A stretch of DNA of 6,154 nt from the NCBI GenBank assembly GCA_900552995.1, contig USBX01000059.1:1-6154 (forward strand). The letters run 5' to 3'. Both the position numbers and the translations under genes were made by a program. Positions 1 through 4,671 of this stretch are shown piece by piece; within the stretch, counting starts at the first letter, position 1; each line of letters begins with the position of its first letter. A model generated the notes under the pieces. It made no database searches. It had not been told where the DNA came from and saw only the letters and a list, made by a program, of their open reading frames with translations. The DNA is from an uncultured Collinsella sp. GTDB taxonomy: Bacteria; Actinomycetota; Coriobacteriia; Coriobacteriales; Coriobacteriaceae.

Positions 1-33
1 TCGTCGGCAGCGTCAGATGTGTATAAGAGACAG
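1..33 (+). other. Nextera Read 1 transposase adapter (artefact)
   Basis: The first 33 bases match the Illumina Nextera Read 1 adapter exactly. Positions 15-33 are the 19-base Tn5 mosaic end AGATGTGTATAAGAGACAG, and genomic sequence starts at about 34. This is library DNA left by incomplete trimming, not part of the organism. It matters for annotation because a GTG at 19-21 inside the adapter opens a frame starting MYKRQ that runs into the first real gene and gives it a false N-terminus. Confidence 0.98.
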
Positions 34-1008
34 GAGATGGCCCATGGGCGTCCTGTCCAGATAACTGAGCATACGACGGTAACCGAGCTACAGCCCAGCC
101 TGTCCGATGTCGTGTGCGCAAACAAAAAGCTGCAGATTGGCTTTATCGTTGCGCTCGTGGTACTGGCGCTGCTGTCGGGCTTTGTAGCTCGTCCGCATTT
201 CGCCGATACCAAAACTTGGGATTCCACCATCGAGGTCATCGATCAAAAGAAAGGTAACGTACTGGCGCTCACGACCTCGTGCGTGGCGCTGTCTGCGGGT
301 ATTACCGCGCTGCCGGGTGATACGGGTACGCCGGTTGCCGAGCAGCTCGCGCAGCTTTCGGGTAACTTGGGTATCGTGCTTGCCGTGCTGTACCTCGAGA
401 AATATCTGCTGACCATTTTGTGGTCGGTTGGTCTGGGCATCCTGATCCCGTTCTCGTTCGTACTCTTCGCGGTGTCGCTTGGCATTCACGGACGCTGGAG
501 CACCAGCGCCGTCCTTCGTCGCGTGGCGACGCGCGTGCTGGTGGTCGCCATGATCGGCATGGCGTTGGTGCCTGCAAGTGTATGGGTGTCGCAAAAGGTC
601 GACGAAACGTATCGAGTGAGCATCGAAGCGGCTGAGCAAAAGGCGACTGACGCTGCGAGTGCGGAAGATAGCGATAACTCCAAGGCAAGCAAGAAAAAGG
701 TCGAGTCCACAGAGTCCAAGAACGTGCTTGAGCAGCTTGCCGACGGCGCCTCGGGTCTTGTCACGTCGGTGACCAGCGGCGCCAAGCAGATGACCGATGA
801 GATTGTGCAACAGGTGACCGATCTGATCGAAGGCGTCATCGTGATGATCGTGACCTCGTGTGTTATCCCATTGCTGGTGCTCGCGGCGTTTTTGTGGCTG
901 GGGCACGTGTTGCTGGGGATTGATATTTCCGGTCCAGCGAACTATTTGACGGGTCGTTTCTTGAGCGCTCCGTCCAAGCACGCCAAAAAGGGAGGGCAGT
1001 CCGAGTAG
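34..1008 (+). CDS. Multi-pass membrane protein of unknown function, 5' end unresolved
   Basis: An open frame of about 324 genomic codons that ends in TAG. I do not recognise a named function. Counting residues from position 34, hydrophobic segments lie at about 34-52, 126-151, 167-185 and 267-296, with a weaker one at about 76-95. A conserved-looking stretch, ITALPGDTGTPVAEQLA, sits at about 90-106 and is followed by LEKYLLTI. I recall similar LPGDT..P..E and EKYLL patterns in uncharacterised membrane proteins of gut bacteria, but this is memory, not a search. Between the last two strong segments, residues about 187-266 form a charged, Ala/Lys/Glu/Ser-rich linker (SKASKKKVES) followed by a helical VTSGAKQMTDEIVQQVTDLI stretch that may be amphipathic or coiled. 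The C-terminus is short and basic. The ATG at 37 could be the true start, but the bases before it are adapter, so no RBS can be judged and the gene may extend further upstream. The strong terminator at 1046-1081 separates it from the lac genes. Confidence 0.75.
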   Translation, partial: EMAHGRPVQITEHTTVTELQPSLSDVVCANKKLQIGFIVALVVLALLSGFVARPHFADTKTWDSTIEVIDQKKGNVLALTTSCVALSAGITALPGDTGTPVAEQLAQLSGNLGIVLAVLYLEKYLLTILWSVGLGILIPFSFVLFAVSLGIHGRWSTSAVLRRVATRVLVVAMIGMALVPASVWVSQKVDETYRVSIEAAEQKATDAASAEDSDNSKASKKKVESTESKNVLEQLADGASGLVTSVTSGAKQMTDEIVQQVTDLIEGVIVMIVTSCVIPLLVLAAFLWLGHVLLGIDISGPANYLTGRFLSAPSKHAKKGGQSE

Positions 1009-1045
1009 CTAAAACAGCTGTATATACCAGGGCATACCGCCGAAG

Positions 1046-1081
1046 GGCGGCCGAGATGCGTTCTCGGCCGCCTTTTTGTTT
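1046..1081 (+). terminator. Strong intrinsic terminator after the membrane protein gene
   Basis: A perfect 11-bp GC-rich stem pairs GGCGGCCGAGA (1046-1056) with TCTCGGCCGCC (1062-1072) around a 5-nt loop. It is followed at once by TTTTTGTTT. It lies 38 bases after the stop of the upstream gene and before the lac control region, so it insulates the lac operon from upstream transcription. Confidence 0.93.
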
Positions 1082-1118
1082 GTTGAATACGTGGTAAGCC
1101 CGGCCGTTCCTGATCCCA

Positions 1119-1146
1119 AACGGTCAACAATCATCCGTGAACGGTC
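1119..1146. repeat. 7-bp direct repeat AACGGTC, 21-bp spacing
   Basis: AACGGTC occurs at 1119-1125 and again at 1140-1146, offset by 21 bp, about two helical turns. The second copy overlaps a small dyad, CCGT-GA-ACGG (1135-1144), and a CCGTT at 1104-1108 faces the first copy. Paired same-face sites upstream of an operon suggest binding of a regulator, but the repeats are short and chance cannot be excluded. Confidence 0.35.
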
Positions 1147-1169
1147 TTTGTTCAAAAAAGAACAAAGAC
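1144..1169. promoter_or_regulatory. Perfect 10-bp inverted repeat, candidate operator upstream of lacA
   Basis: GTCTTTGTTC (1144-1153) and GAACAAAGAC (1160-1169) are exact reverse complements around an A6 spacer. No T-tract follows on the plus strand, so it does not read as a terminator for rightward transcription. Its position about 150 bp before lacA and its GTTC-N6-GAAC core, which shares words with the array at 1194-1231, suggest a second site for the same DNA-binding protein. A DeoR-family LacR-type repressor would be the usual candidate for lac genes, but no regulator gene is in the window. Confidence 0.6.
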
Positions 1170-1182
1170 AAACAAATAGTTG

Positions 1183-1211
1183 TTGCAGTCGATGTTCGAA
1201 TGTGTTCAAAT
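1183..1211 (+). promoter_or_regulatory. Possible lac operon promoter
   Basis: TTGCAG at 1183-1188 could be a -35 element and TCAAAT at 1206-1211 a -10, with 17 bp between them. The -10 lacks the conserved second-position A, so the match is mediocre. The support is mainly positional: this is the AT-rich part of the gap, about 100 bp before lacA, and the putative -10 falls inside the operator-like array, which would suit repression by occlusion. Confidence 0.3.
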
Positions 1212-1231
1212 AAACATGAACAGTGAAGAAC
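1194..1231. promoter_or_regulatory. Symmetric GTTC/GAAC operator-like array
   Basis: GTTC occurs at 1194-1197 and 1204-1207, and GAAC at 1218-1221 and 1228-1231. Spacing within each pair is exactly 10 bp, and all four words are symmetric about one centre at 1212.5. The inner pair extends to TGTTCA (1203-1208) and TGAACA (1217-1222) with an 8-bp spacer. This is the layout expected for a dimer or tetramer bound to one DNA face. LacR of lactic acid bacteria also binds TGTT-type half-sites, so a DeoR-family repressor responding to tagatose-6-phosphate is a reasonable guess, though the regulator itself is not seen. Confidence 0.55.
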
Positions 1232-1316
1232 CGCACATTCAGATGCCCGGACCTGATCGCGATTCAACACTTCCAAACAGAAACTACGCGCCAGCGTATC
1301 TCTCAAGGAGGATGTC

Positions 1317-1745
1317 ATGAGGGTTGTAATCGCTTCCGATGCCGACGGTATGTCGATGAAGGAGTCCATCAAGGAGATGCTCATCGCCGACGGTCACGAG
1401 GTCGTCGACTATTCCGAGACCCCTGCCGCGGACTTTGTCGATTCCGCGACCGCCGTTGCCAAGGACCTGCTGGAGCACAAGGATTCCCAGGGTTTCGCAT
1501 TCGATAAGTACGGCGTCGGCTCCTATATGGCCGCCGTCAAGATCAAGGGCATGGTCGTCGCCAACATTTCCGACGAGCGCTCCGCCTACATGACCCGCGA
1601 GCATAACGGCTCGCGCATGGTCACCATGGGCCCGGGCGTTGTGGGCACCGAGGTCGCCAAGAAGATCGCCCGCGAGTTCCTGCGCGCCCAGTACGCCGGC
1701 GGCCGTCACCAAATCCGTGTCGACATGCTCAACAAGATGGCCTAA
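1317..1745 (+). CDS. lacA: Galactose-6-phosphate isomerase subunit LacA
   Basis: LacA pairs with LacB to form the cytoplasmic isomerase that converts D-galactose-6-phosphate to D-tagatose-6-phosphate, the first step of the tagatose-6-phosphate pathway. The 142-residue product has the usual LacA length and belongs to the RpiB/LacAB fold family. Visible family signatures are VDFVD-like ADFVDSATAVAKD (about 38-50), KIKGMVVANISDERSAYMTR (75-94), HNGSRMVTMG (96-105) and the near-invariant C-terminus GGRHQIRVDMLNKM (128-141). His96, Arg130 and Arg134 sit at the positions I recall as LacA's contribution to the shared active site. Residues 63-69 read DKYGVGS, without the CGTG loop that LacB provides, as expected for this subunit. 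The start is set by AAGGAGG at 1305-1311, 5 nt before the ATG. It is the first gene of the operon and sits behind the operator-like repeats. Confidence 0.96.
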   Translation: MRVVIASDADGMSMKESIKEMLIADGHEVVDYSETPAADFVDSATAVAKDLLEHKDSQGFAFDKYGVGSYMAAVKIKGMVVANISDERSAYMTREHNGSRMVTMGPGVVGTEVAKKIAREFLRAQYAGGRHQIRVDMLNKMA

Positions 1746-1808
1746 CGAGAGCCACCGAGAACTCGAACTTCTATCTCAACTTGTGAATTCAGACGAAAGG
1801 ACGTTCTG

Positions 1809-2333
1809 ATGAAGAAGACCATCGCAATCGGTTGCGACCATATCGTTACGGACGAGAAGATCTATCTGGCCGACCGCCTGGAGCAGGCTGGCTACAAGGT
1901 GCTCGACTGCGGCACCTACAGCCACACCCGTACGCACTATCCCATCTACGGTAAGGCCGTGGGCGAGGCTGTTGCCAGCGGCAAGGCCGACTTTGGCGTG
2001 GCCCTGTGCGGCACCGGTATCGGCATCACCAACGCCGTCAACAAGGTTCCCGGCGCCCGCTGCGCCCTGGTTCGCGACATGACCTCTGCCCTGTATGCCC
2101 GTCGCGAGCTCAACGCCAACATCGTGGGCTTTGGCGGCAAGATCACCGGCGAGTTCCTGATGGCCGACATCATGCTTGCCTTCCTGGAGGAGCCCTACGA
2201 GAAGACCCCCGAGCATGATGCCCTGATCGCCAAGATCGATGCTTGCAATAAGGCCGACGCCGAGGCTCAGGCTGACCCGCACTTCTTTGACGAGTTCCTC
2301 GAGAAGTGGGATCGCGGCGAATACCACGACTAG
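1809..2333 (+). CDS. lacB: Galactose-6-phosphate isomerase subunit LacB
   Basis: The partner of LacA in galactose-6-phosphate isomerase. The 174 residues are close to the usual ~171. It opens with the RpiB/LacB motif IAIGCDHIVTD (5-15). The active-site loop CGTGIGITNAVNKVPG runs from 67 to 82, with Cys67 as the expected catalytic cysteine and Thr69 beside it. TRTHYPIYGK (40-49), LVRDMTSALYARRELNAN (87-104) and VGFGGKI (106-112) are typical. The C-terminal ADPHFFDEFLEKWDRGEYHD is essentially the family consensus. AAAGGA at 1796-1801 lies 7 nt before the ATG. The gap from lacA is 63 bp with no terminator, so co-transcription is likely. Because each subunit supplies part of the active site, neither is expected to work alone. 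Confidence 0.97.
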   Translation: MKKTIAIGCDHIVTDEKIYLADRLEQAGYKVLDCGTYSHTRTHYPIYGKAVGEAVASGKADFGVALCGTGIGITNAVNKVPGARCALVRDMTSALYARRELNANIVGFGGKITGEFLMADIMLAFLEEPYEKTPEHDALIAKIDACNKADAEAQADPHFFDEFLEKWDRGEYHD

Positions 2334-2365
2334 CGGGTATCCGGCGTAATTTACTAGTCCGTTGA

Positions 2366-2402
2366 CGGCTCGCGTTTCTGTGAGGAGGCGCGGGCCGGTT
2401 TT
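2366..2402 (+). terminator. Weak terminator-like hairpin between lacB and lacX
   Basis: CGGCTCGCG (2366-2374) can pair with CGCGGGCCG (2389-2397) with one G-U pair and a 14-nt loop, followed by GTTTTC. The loop is large and the U-tract only four bases, so at best it is a leaky terminator or an mRNA processing or stability element that lowers lacX-lacC expression relative to lacA-lacB. Confidence 0.4.
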
Positions 2403-2437
2403 CTATCAGCCCTATTGACTTGGCGGGCTGTCGTAAG

Positions 2438-2447
2438 AAAGGGAAGG
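2438..2447 (+). promoter_or_regulatory. Ribosome binding site fixing the lacX start
   Basis: AAAGGGAAGG precedes the ATG at 2453, with GAAGG 5 nt and AAAGGG 9 nt upstream of it. It supports 2453 over the in-frame TTG at 2420, which would add 11 residues (MAGCRKKGKAP) lacking resemblance to the family's N-terminus. Confidence 0.75.
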
Positions 2448-2452
2448 CTCCT

Positions 2453-3334
2453 ATGGAGTTTGTTCTTGATAACGGTTTGATTCGTGTGGCGTTGACCACG
2501 GCGGGCGGGTCGTTCACTTCTATTGCGGCCAACGGCCGTGAGTACCTGTGGCAGGGTGACCCGGCGGTCTGGTCTGGCCAGGCGCCCATTTGTTTCCCGA
2601 TTTGCGGCGGCCTTCGTGACGGTCACGCAATGACCATGGGCGGCCGCGAGGTAAAGCTCGCCCGCCACGGCTTTGCTCGCAAGCAGGAGTGGAAGCTCGA
2701 GGAGCAGAGCGACAACATGGTTGCGCTGAGCCTAAGCTCTACCGACCATGCCGAGTTGCTCGAGCAGTACCCGTATCCGTTTAAGATCGTTGCTCGTTAC
2801 ACGATCGATTCGGAAAAGGTGGCCGTGTCGTATGAGGTGACCAATGAGGGCACCGAGGACATGCCGTTCTTTGTGGGCGGTCACCCCGGCTTTAAGTGTC
2901 CGCTCGACGAGGGCGAGTCCTATGACGATTATGAGCTTCGTTTTGAGCAGCGTGAGGCCGCCGAGCTCTGTACTGCCGTTCCCTCGACGGGCCTGATTGA
3001 TGTTGAGCATCGCAGCAAGAACCCCATGATCGGCCAGAACCTGCCGCTTACCCACGAACTCTTCGACTTCGCGGAGACCATCTTTGACGTGCTCGAGAGC
3101 CGCGTGGTTACGCTGACCAAGAAAACCGAGGACAAGGGCGTGCGCCTGACGTTCCCCGATATGCCGTACCTGATTGTGTGGAGCAAGCCCGAGGGGGACT
3201 TTGTGGCTGTTGAACCGTGGGGTGGTCTGTCCACCTGCTCCGACGAGGACGATATTCTGGAGCACAAGCGTGGCTGCCTGGTTGCCAAGCCGGGGGAGAC
3301 CGTCACCCGCGGCTTTGAGATCGAGATCCTTTAA
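2453..3334 (+). CDS. lacX: Aldose 1-epimerase family protein, LacX-like
   Basis: A 293-residue protein of the galactose mutarotase superfamily, closest in pattern to LacX of lactococcal lac operons. Such proteins interconvert alpha and beta anomers of aldoses (or phosphorylated sugars) in the cytoplasm; the exact substrate cannot be read from sequence. Visible signatures are EYLWQGDPAVWSGQAPICFP (30-49) with GGLRDG (52-57), RHGFAR (71-76), VGGHPGFKCPL (141-151) and VAVEPWGGLST (251-261). His72, His144 and Glu254 are the likely binding and catalytic residues (His/Glu acid-base pair in this superfamily). Length and order fit the LacX-like subgroup rather than the longer classical GalM. There is no signal peptide. 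It lies 119 bp after lacB, with a weak hairpin between, and 56 bp before lacC. It could supply the anomer needed by the isomerase or by the Leloir enzymes. galM would be an acceptable alternative label. Confidence 0.88.
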   Translation: MEFVLDNGLIRVALTTAGGSFTSIAANGREYLWQGDPAVWSGQAPICFPICGGLRDGHAMTMGGREVKLARHGFARKQEWKLEEQSDNMVALSLSSTDHAELLEQYPYPFKIVARYTIDSEKVAVSYEVTNEGTEDMPFFVGGHPGFKCPLDEGESYDDYELRFEQREAAELCTAVPSTGLIDVEHRSKNPMIGQNLPLTHELFDFAETIFDVLESRVVTLTKKTEDKGVRLTFPDMPYLIVWSKPEGDFVAVEPWGGLSTCSDEDDILEHKRGCLVAKPGETVTRGFEIEIL

Positions 3335-3377
3335 AAGGCTATCGTATGTTTGGGGCCGCGCGTGCCGTGCCCCGGAA

Positions 3378-3384
3378 ACAGGAG
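3378..3384 (+). promoter_or_regulatory. Ribosome binding site fixing the lacC start
   Basis: ACAGGAG lies 6 nt before the ATG at 3391. An in-frame ATG at 3346 also has a plausible AAAAGG (3333-3338) 7 nt upstream, overlapping the lacX stop. It would add 15 residues ahead of the MILTVTMNPS that normally begins this kinase family, so 3391 is preferred. Confidence 0.75.
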
Positions 3385-3390
3385 TTCAAT

Positions 3391-4326
3391 ATGATTCTGA
3401 CCGTTACCATGAACCCGTCGATTGATACGCGCTATCAGCTCGACAAGCTGATCATCGACGATGTTAACCGTGTGACGCCCGAAAAGACCGCTGGCGGTAA
3501 GGGCCTCAACGTGAGCCGTGTGCTGTTGCAGTTGGGCGACGACGTGCTCGCGACCGGCCTGCTCGGCGGCCACATGGGTGCCTATATGGCCGAGCTTATG
3601 GATGCCGACGGCGTCAAGAACGACTTTGTGCCCATCGCCGGTGAGACGCGCATTTGCCTGAATATTCTGCACGAGGGTAATCAGACCGAGCTGCTGGAGA
3701 GCGGCCCGCAGATCGCCCCGGCCGAGCTCGAGGCCTTTACGGCCAAGTTCGCCGAGCTCGCAGCGAAGGCGGACGTCGTGACGCTTTCGGGTTCGCTGCC
3801 GCGTGGCGTGGACACCGGCTACTACGCCGAGCTCGTAAAGATTGCCGAGGAGGCGGGCGCTAAGGTGCTGCTCGATACTTCGGGTGCATCGCTGGAGGCC
3901 GCGCTGGAGTCCGACGCAAAGCCTGAGCTCGTAAAGCCCAACCTGACCGAGATTAACGGCCTGCTGGGTACGTCCTTTACGACCGATGATGTCGATGCCC
4001 TGCGCGAGGCGCTTGCCGCCGATGGCCGCTTTGCCGATATTCCCTGGGTTGTCGTTTCGATGGGCGCTGCCGGTTCGGTGGGCTTCCATGAGGGTCGCGC
4101 GTTCCGCGCCAAGACGCCCGCGATTGCGGCTGTGAACGCGACGGGTTCCGGTGACTCGACCATCGCCGGCTTTGCGCATGCCATTGCTGCTGGTGCCGAC
4201 GATGTCACGGTGCTCAAGACCGCCAATACCTGCGGCAAGCTCAACGCCATGGATCCCAAGACCGGCCACCTGGTCATGGACCGCTGGGACGAGATCTACA
4301 ACAACGTTGTCGTGACTGAGCTTTAA
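3391..4326 (+). CDS. lacC: Tagatose-6-phosphate kinase LacC (PfkB family)
   Basis: A cytoplasmic ATP-dependent kinase that converts D-tagatose-6-phosphate to D-tagatose-1,6-bisphosphate, the second step after LacAB. At 311 residues it is the usual length. It starts MILTVTMNPSID. The first PfkB signature is TAGGKGLNVSRVLLQLG (33-49), LSGSLPRGVD lies at 132-141 and VKPNLTEI at 181-188. The second signature, NATGSGDSTIAG (249-260), carries the catalytic base Asp255 and the GSGD anion hole. KTANTCGKLNAMDPKTG (276-292) resembles LacC rather than a generic 1-phosphofructokinase. FruK-type activity is the main alternative because the two families are close, but the lacAB context favours LacC. It is the last gene of the operon. 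No lacD aldolase follows, so tagatose-1,6-bisphosphate must be cleaved by an enzyme encoded elsewhere. Confidence 0.94.
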   Translation: MILTVTMNPSIDTRYQLDKLIIDDVNRVTPEKTAGGKGLNVSRVLLQLGDDVLATGLLGGHMGAYMAELMDADGVKNDFVPIAGETRICLNILHEGNQTELLESGPQIAPAELEAFTAKFAELAAKADVVTLSGSLPRGVDTGYYAELVKIAEEAGAKVLLDTSGASLEAALESDAKPELVKPNLTEINGLLGTSFTTDDVDALREALAADGRFADIPWVVVSMGAAGSVGFHEGRAFRAKTPAIAAVNATGSGDSTIAGFAHAIAAGADDVTVLKTANTCGKLNAMDPKTGHLVMDRWDEIYNNVVVTEL

Positions 4327-4327
4327 G

Positions 4328-4355
4328 GTTACGCGGGTTTACCAACCCGCGTAAC
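4328..4355. repeat. Perfect 12-bp hairpin just after lacC, no T-tract
   Basis: GTTACGCGGGTT (4328-4339) pairs perfectly with AACCCGCGTAAC (4344-4355) around a TACC loop, starting one base after the lacC stop codon. No U-run follows on either strand, so it is not a standard intrinsic terminator. It could shield the lacC mRNA 3' end from exonucleases after termination further downstream, or be a protein-binding dyad. Confidence 0.75.
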
Positions 4356-4359
4356 GGCT

Positions 4360-4476
4360 CGACGCTGCGCGGGCCGCATTTGGACAATCTGACGTTCAAC
4401 TTCAAGGGCGCGACCAGAAGGTCAGCGCCCTTTCGTTTCGCGTCACCTTGTCTCAAATGCGGCCCGCTCGCTGTCG
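4360..4476. repeat. Long imperfect inverted repeat (~115 nt) in the convergent gap
   Basis: The best-paired outer arms are GCGGGCCGCATTTG (4369-4382) and CAAATGCGGCCCGC (4454-4467). After a one-base bulge, GACAA (4383-4387) pairs with TTGTC (4448-4452), then TGACG (4390-4394) with CGTCA (4441-4445). An unpaired interval leads to the inner stem at 4404-4432, described separately as a terminator. CGAC at 4360-4363 and GTCG at 4473-4476 continue the symmetry outside. All arms share one centre near 4418, so the segment can fold as a single long rod. Confidence 0.8.
4404..4439 (+). terminator. Intrinsic terminator of the lac operon
   Basis: AAGGGCGCGACC (4404-4415) pairs with GGTC-A-GCGCCCTT (4420-4432), a 12-bp stem with one bulged A and an AGAA loop, followed by TCGTTTCG. 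It lies about 80 bases past the lacC stop and is the core of the longer inverted repeat at 4360-4476. The T-rich tail is imperfect, but position and stem strength make it the likely end of the lac transcript. Confidence 0.8.
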
Positions 4477-4519
4477 TTGCCAAAACATCGGCGTCGCCGT
4501 GGTTGTCACTTGGGGTAGT

Positions 4520-4567
4520 CATTGGGGACGTTCTTTAATGACTGGTCGTTTAAGAACGTCCCCAATG
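4520..4567. repeat. REP/MITE-like palindromic element
   Basis: CATTGGGGACGTTCTT (4520-4535) and AAGAACGTCCCCAATG (4552-4567) are a perfect 16-bp inverted repeat. The 16-nt middle holds GAC-TG-GTC (4540-4547) on the same centre, 4543.5. A partial copy of the arm word, TTGGGG at 4510-4515, lies 12 bp before TTGGGG at 4522-4527. A GGGGACG-tipped palindrome in the gap between convergent genes is typical of dispersed extragenic palindromes or small non-autonomous elements. Copy number in the genome is not visible here. Confidence 0.65.
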
Positions 4568-4576
4568 GCTACACTC

Positions 4577-4616
4577 AAAAACGGCGCCCGTCGGCGATGT
4601 TGCCGGCGGGCGCCGT
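4577..4616 (-). terminator. Intrinsic terminator of galT
   Basis: Read on the minus strand, ACGGCGCCCGCCGGC (4616-4602) pairs with GCCGACGGGCGCCGT (4595-4581), a 15-bp stem with one A/C mismatch and a 6-nt loop. It is followed by a U-run (five A residues on the plus strand, 4577-4581). It lies about 55 bases after the galT stop codon and is oriented to end galT transcription. Confidence 0.9.
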
Positions 4617-4671
4617 TGTCGTGTGGGCGGTTATGTCGTGTGGACTGCCGTTGAGCGTCCGGGTCTGTGCT

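Noticed and set aside
15..33. Real Tn5/IS50 transposon end
   Set aside because: The mosaic end is joined to the synthetic Read 1 overhang at 1-14, which is library DNA, and no transposase or resistance gene is present.
88..981. Long minus-strand open frame (297 codons) opposite the membrane protein gene
   Set aside because: His/Arg/Gln-rich, low-complexity translation without any motif. It is the antisense shadow of a GC-biased gene whose plus-strand product has clear membrane segments.
1037..1056. Possible antiterminator: CCGCC (1037-1041) can pair with GGCGG (1046-1050), the left arm of the terminator
   Set aside because: Only 5 bp, downstream of a stop codon and far weaker than the 11-bp terminator stem. 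No leader peptide or sensor RNA is visible, so it is probably a GC coincidence.
1009..1316. Riboswitch or small RNA in the 308-bp gap before lacA
   Set aside because: After the terminator the gap contains short DNA-type dyads and direct repeats, but no recognisable riboswitch core, and no terminator or sequestering stem next to the lacA RBS.
1223..1507. Plus-strand frame of 94 codons overlapping the start of lacA
   Set aside because: It is out of frame with lacA, Arg-rich and without an RBS. It is a shadow frame, and 1223-1316 reads as leader DNA.
2415..2443. Internal promoter before lacX, from TTGACT at 2415-2420
   Set aside because: The sequence at the expected -10 distance is AAAGGG, part of the ribosome binding site. 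No TATAAT-like hexamer fits.
3331..4269. Minus-strand open frame of 312 codons opposite lacC
   Set aside because: It lies antisense to lacC, which has an unambiguous PfkB-family product. The translation shows no family pattern.
4448..4654. Plus-strand frame of 68 codons in the lacC-galT gap
   Set aside because: It runs straight through the palindromic element and the galT terminator, has an Arg/Cys-rich translation and no RBS.
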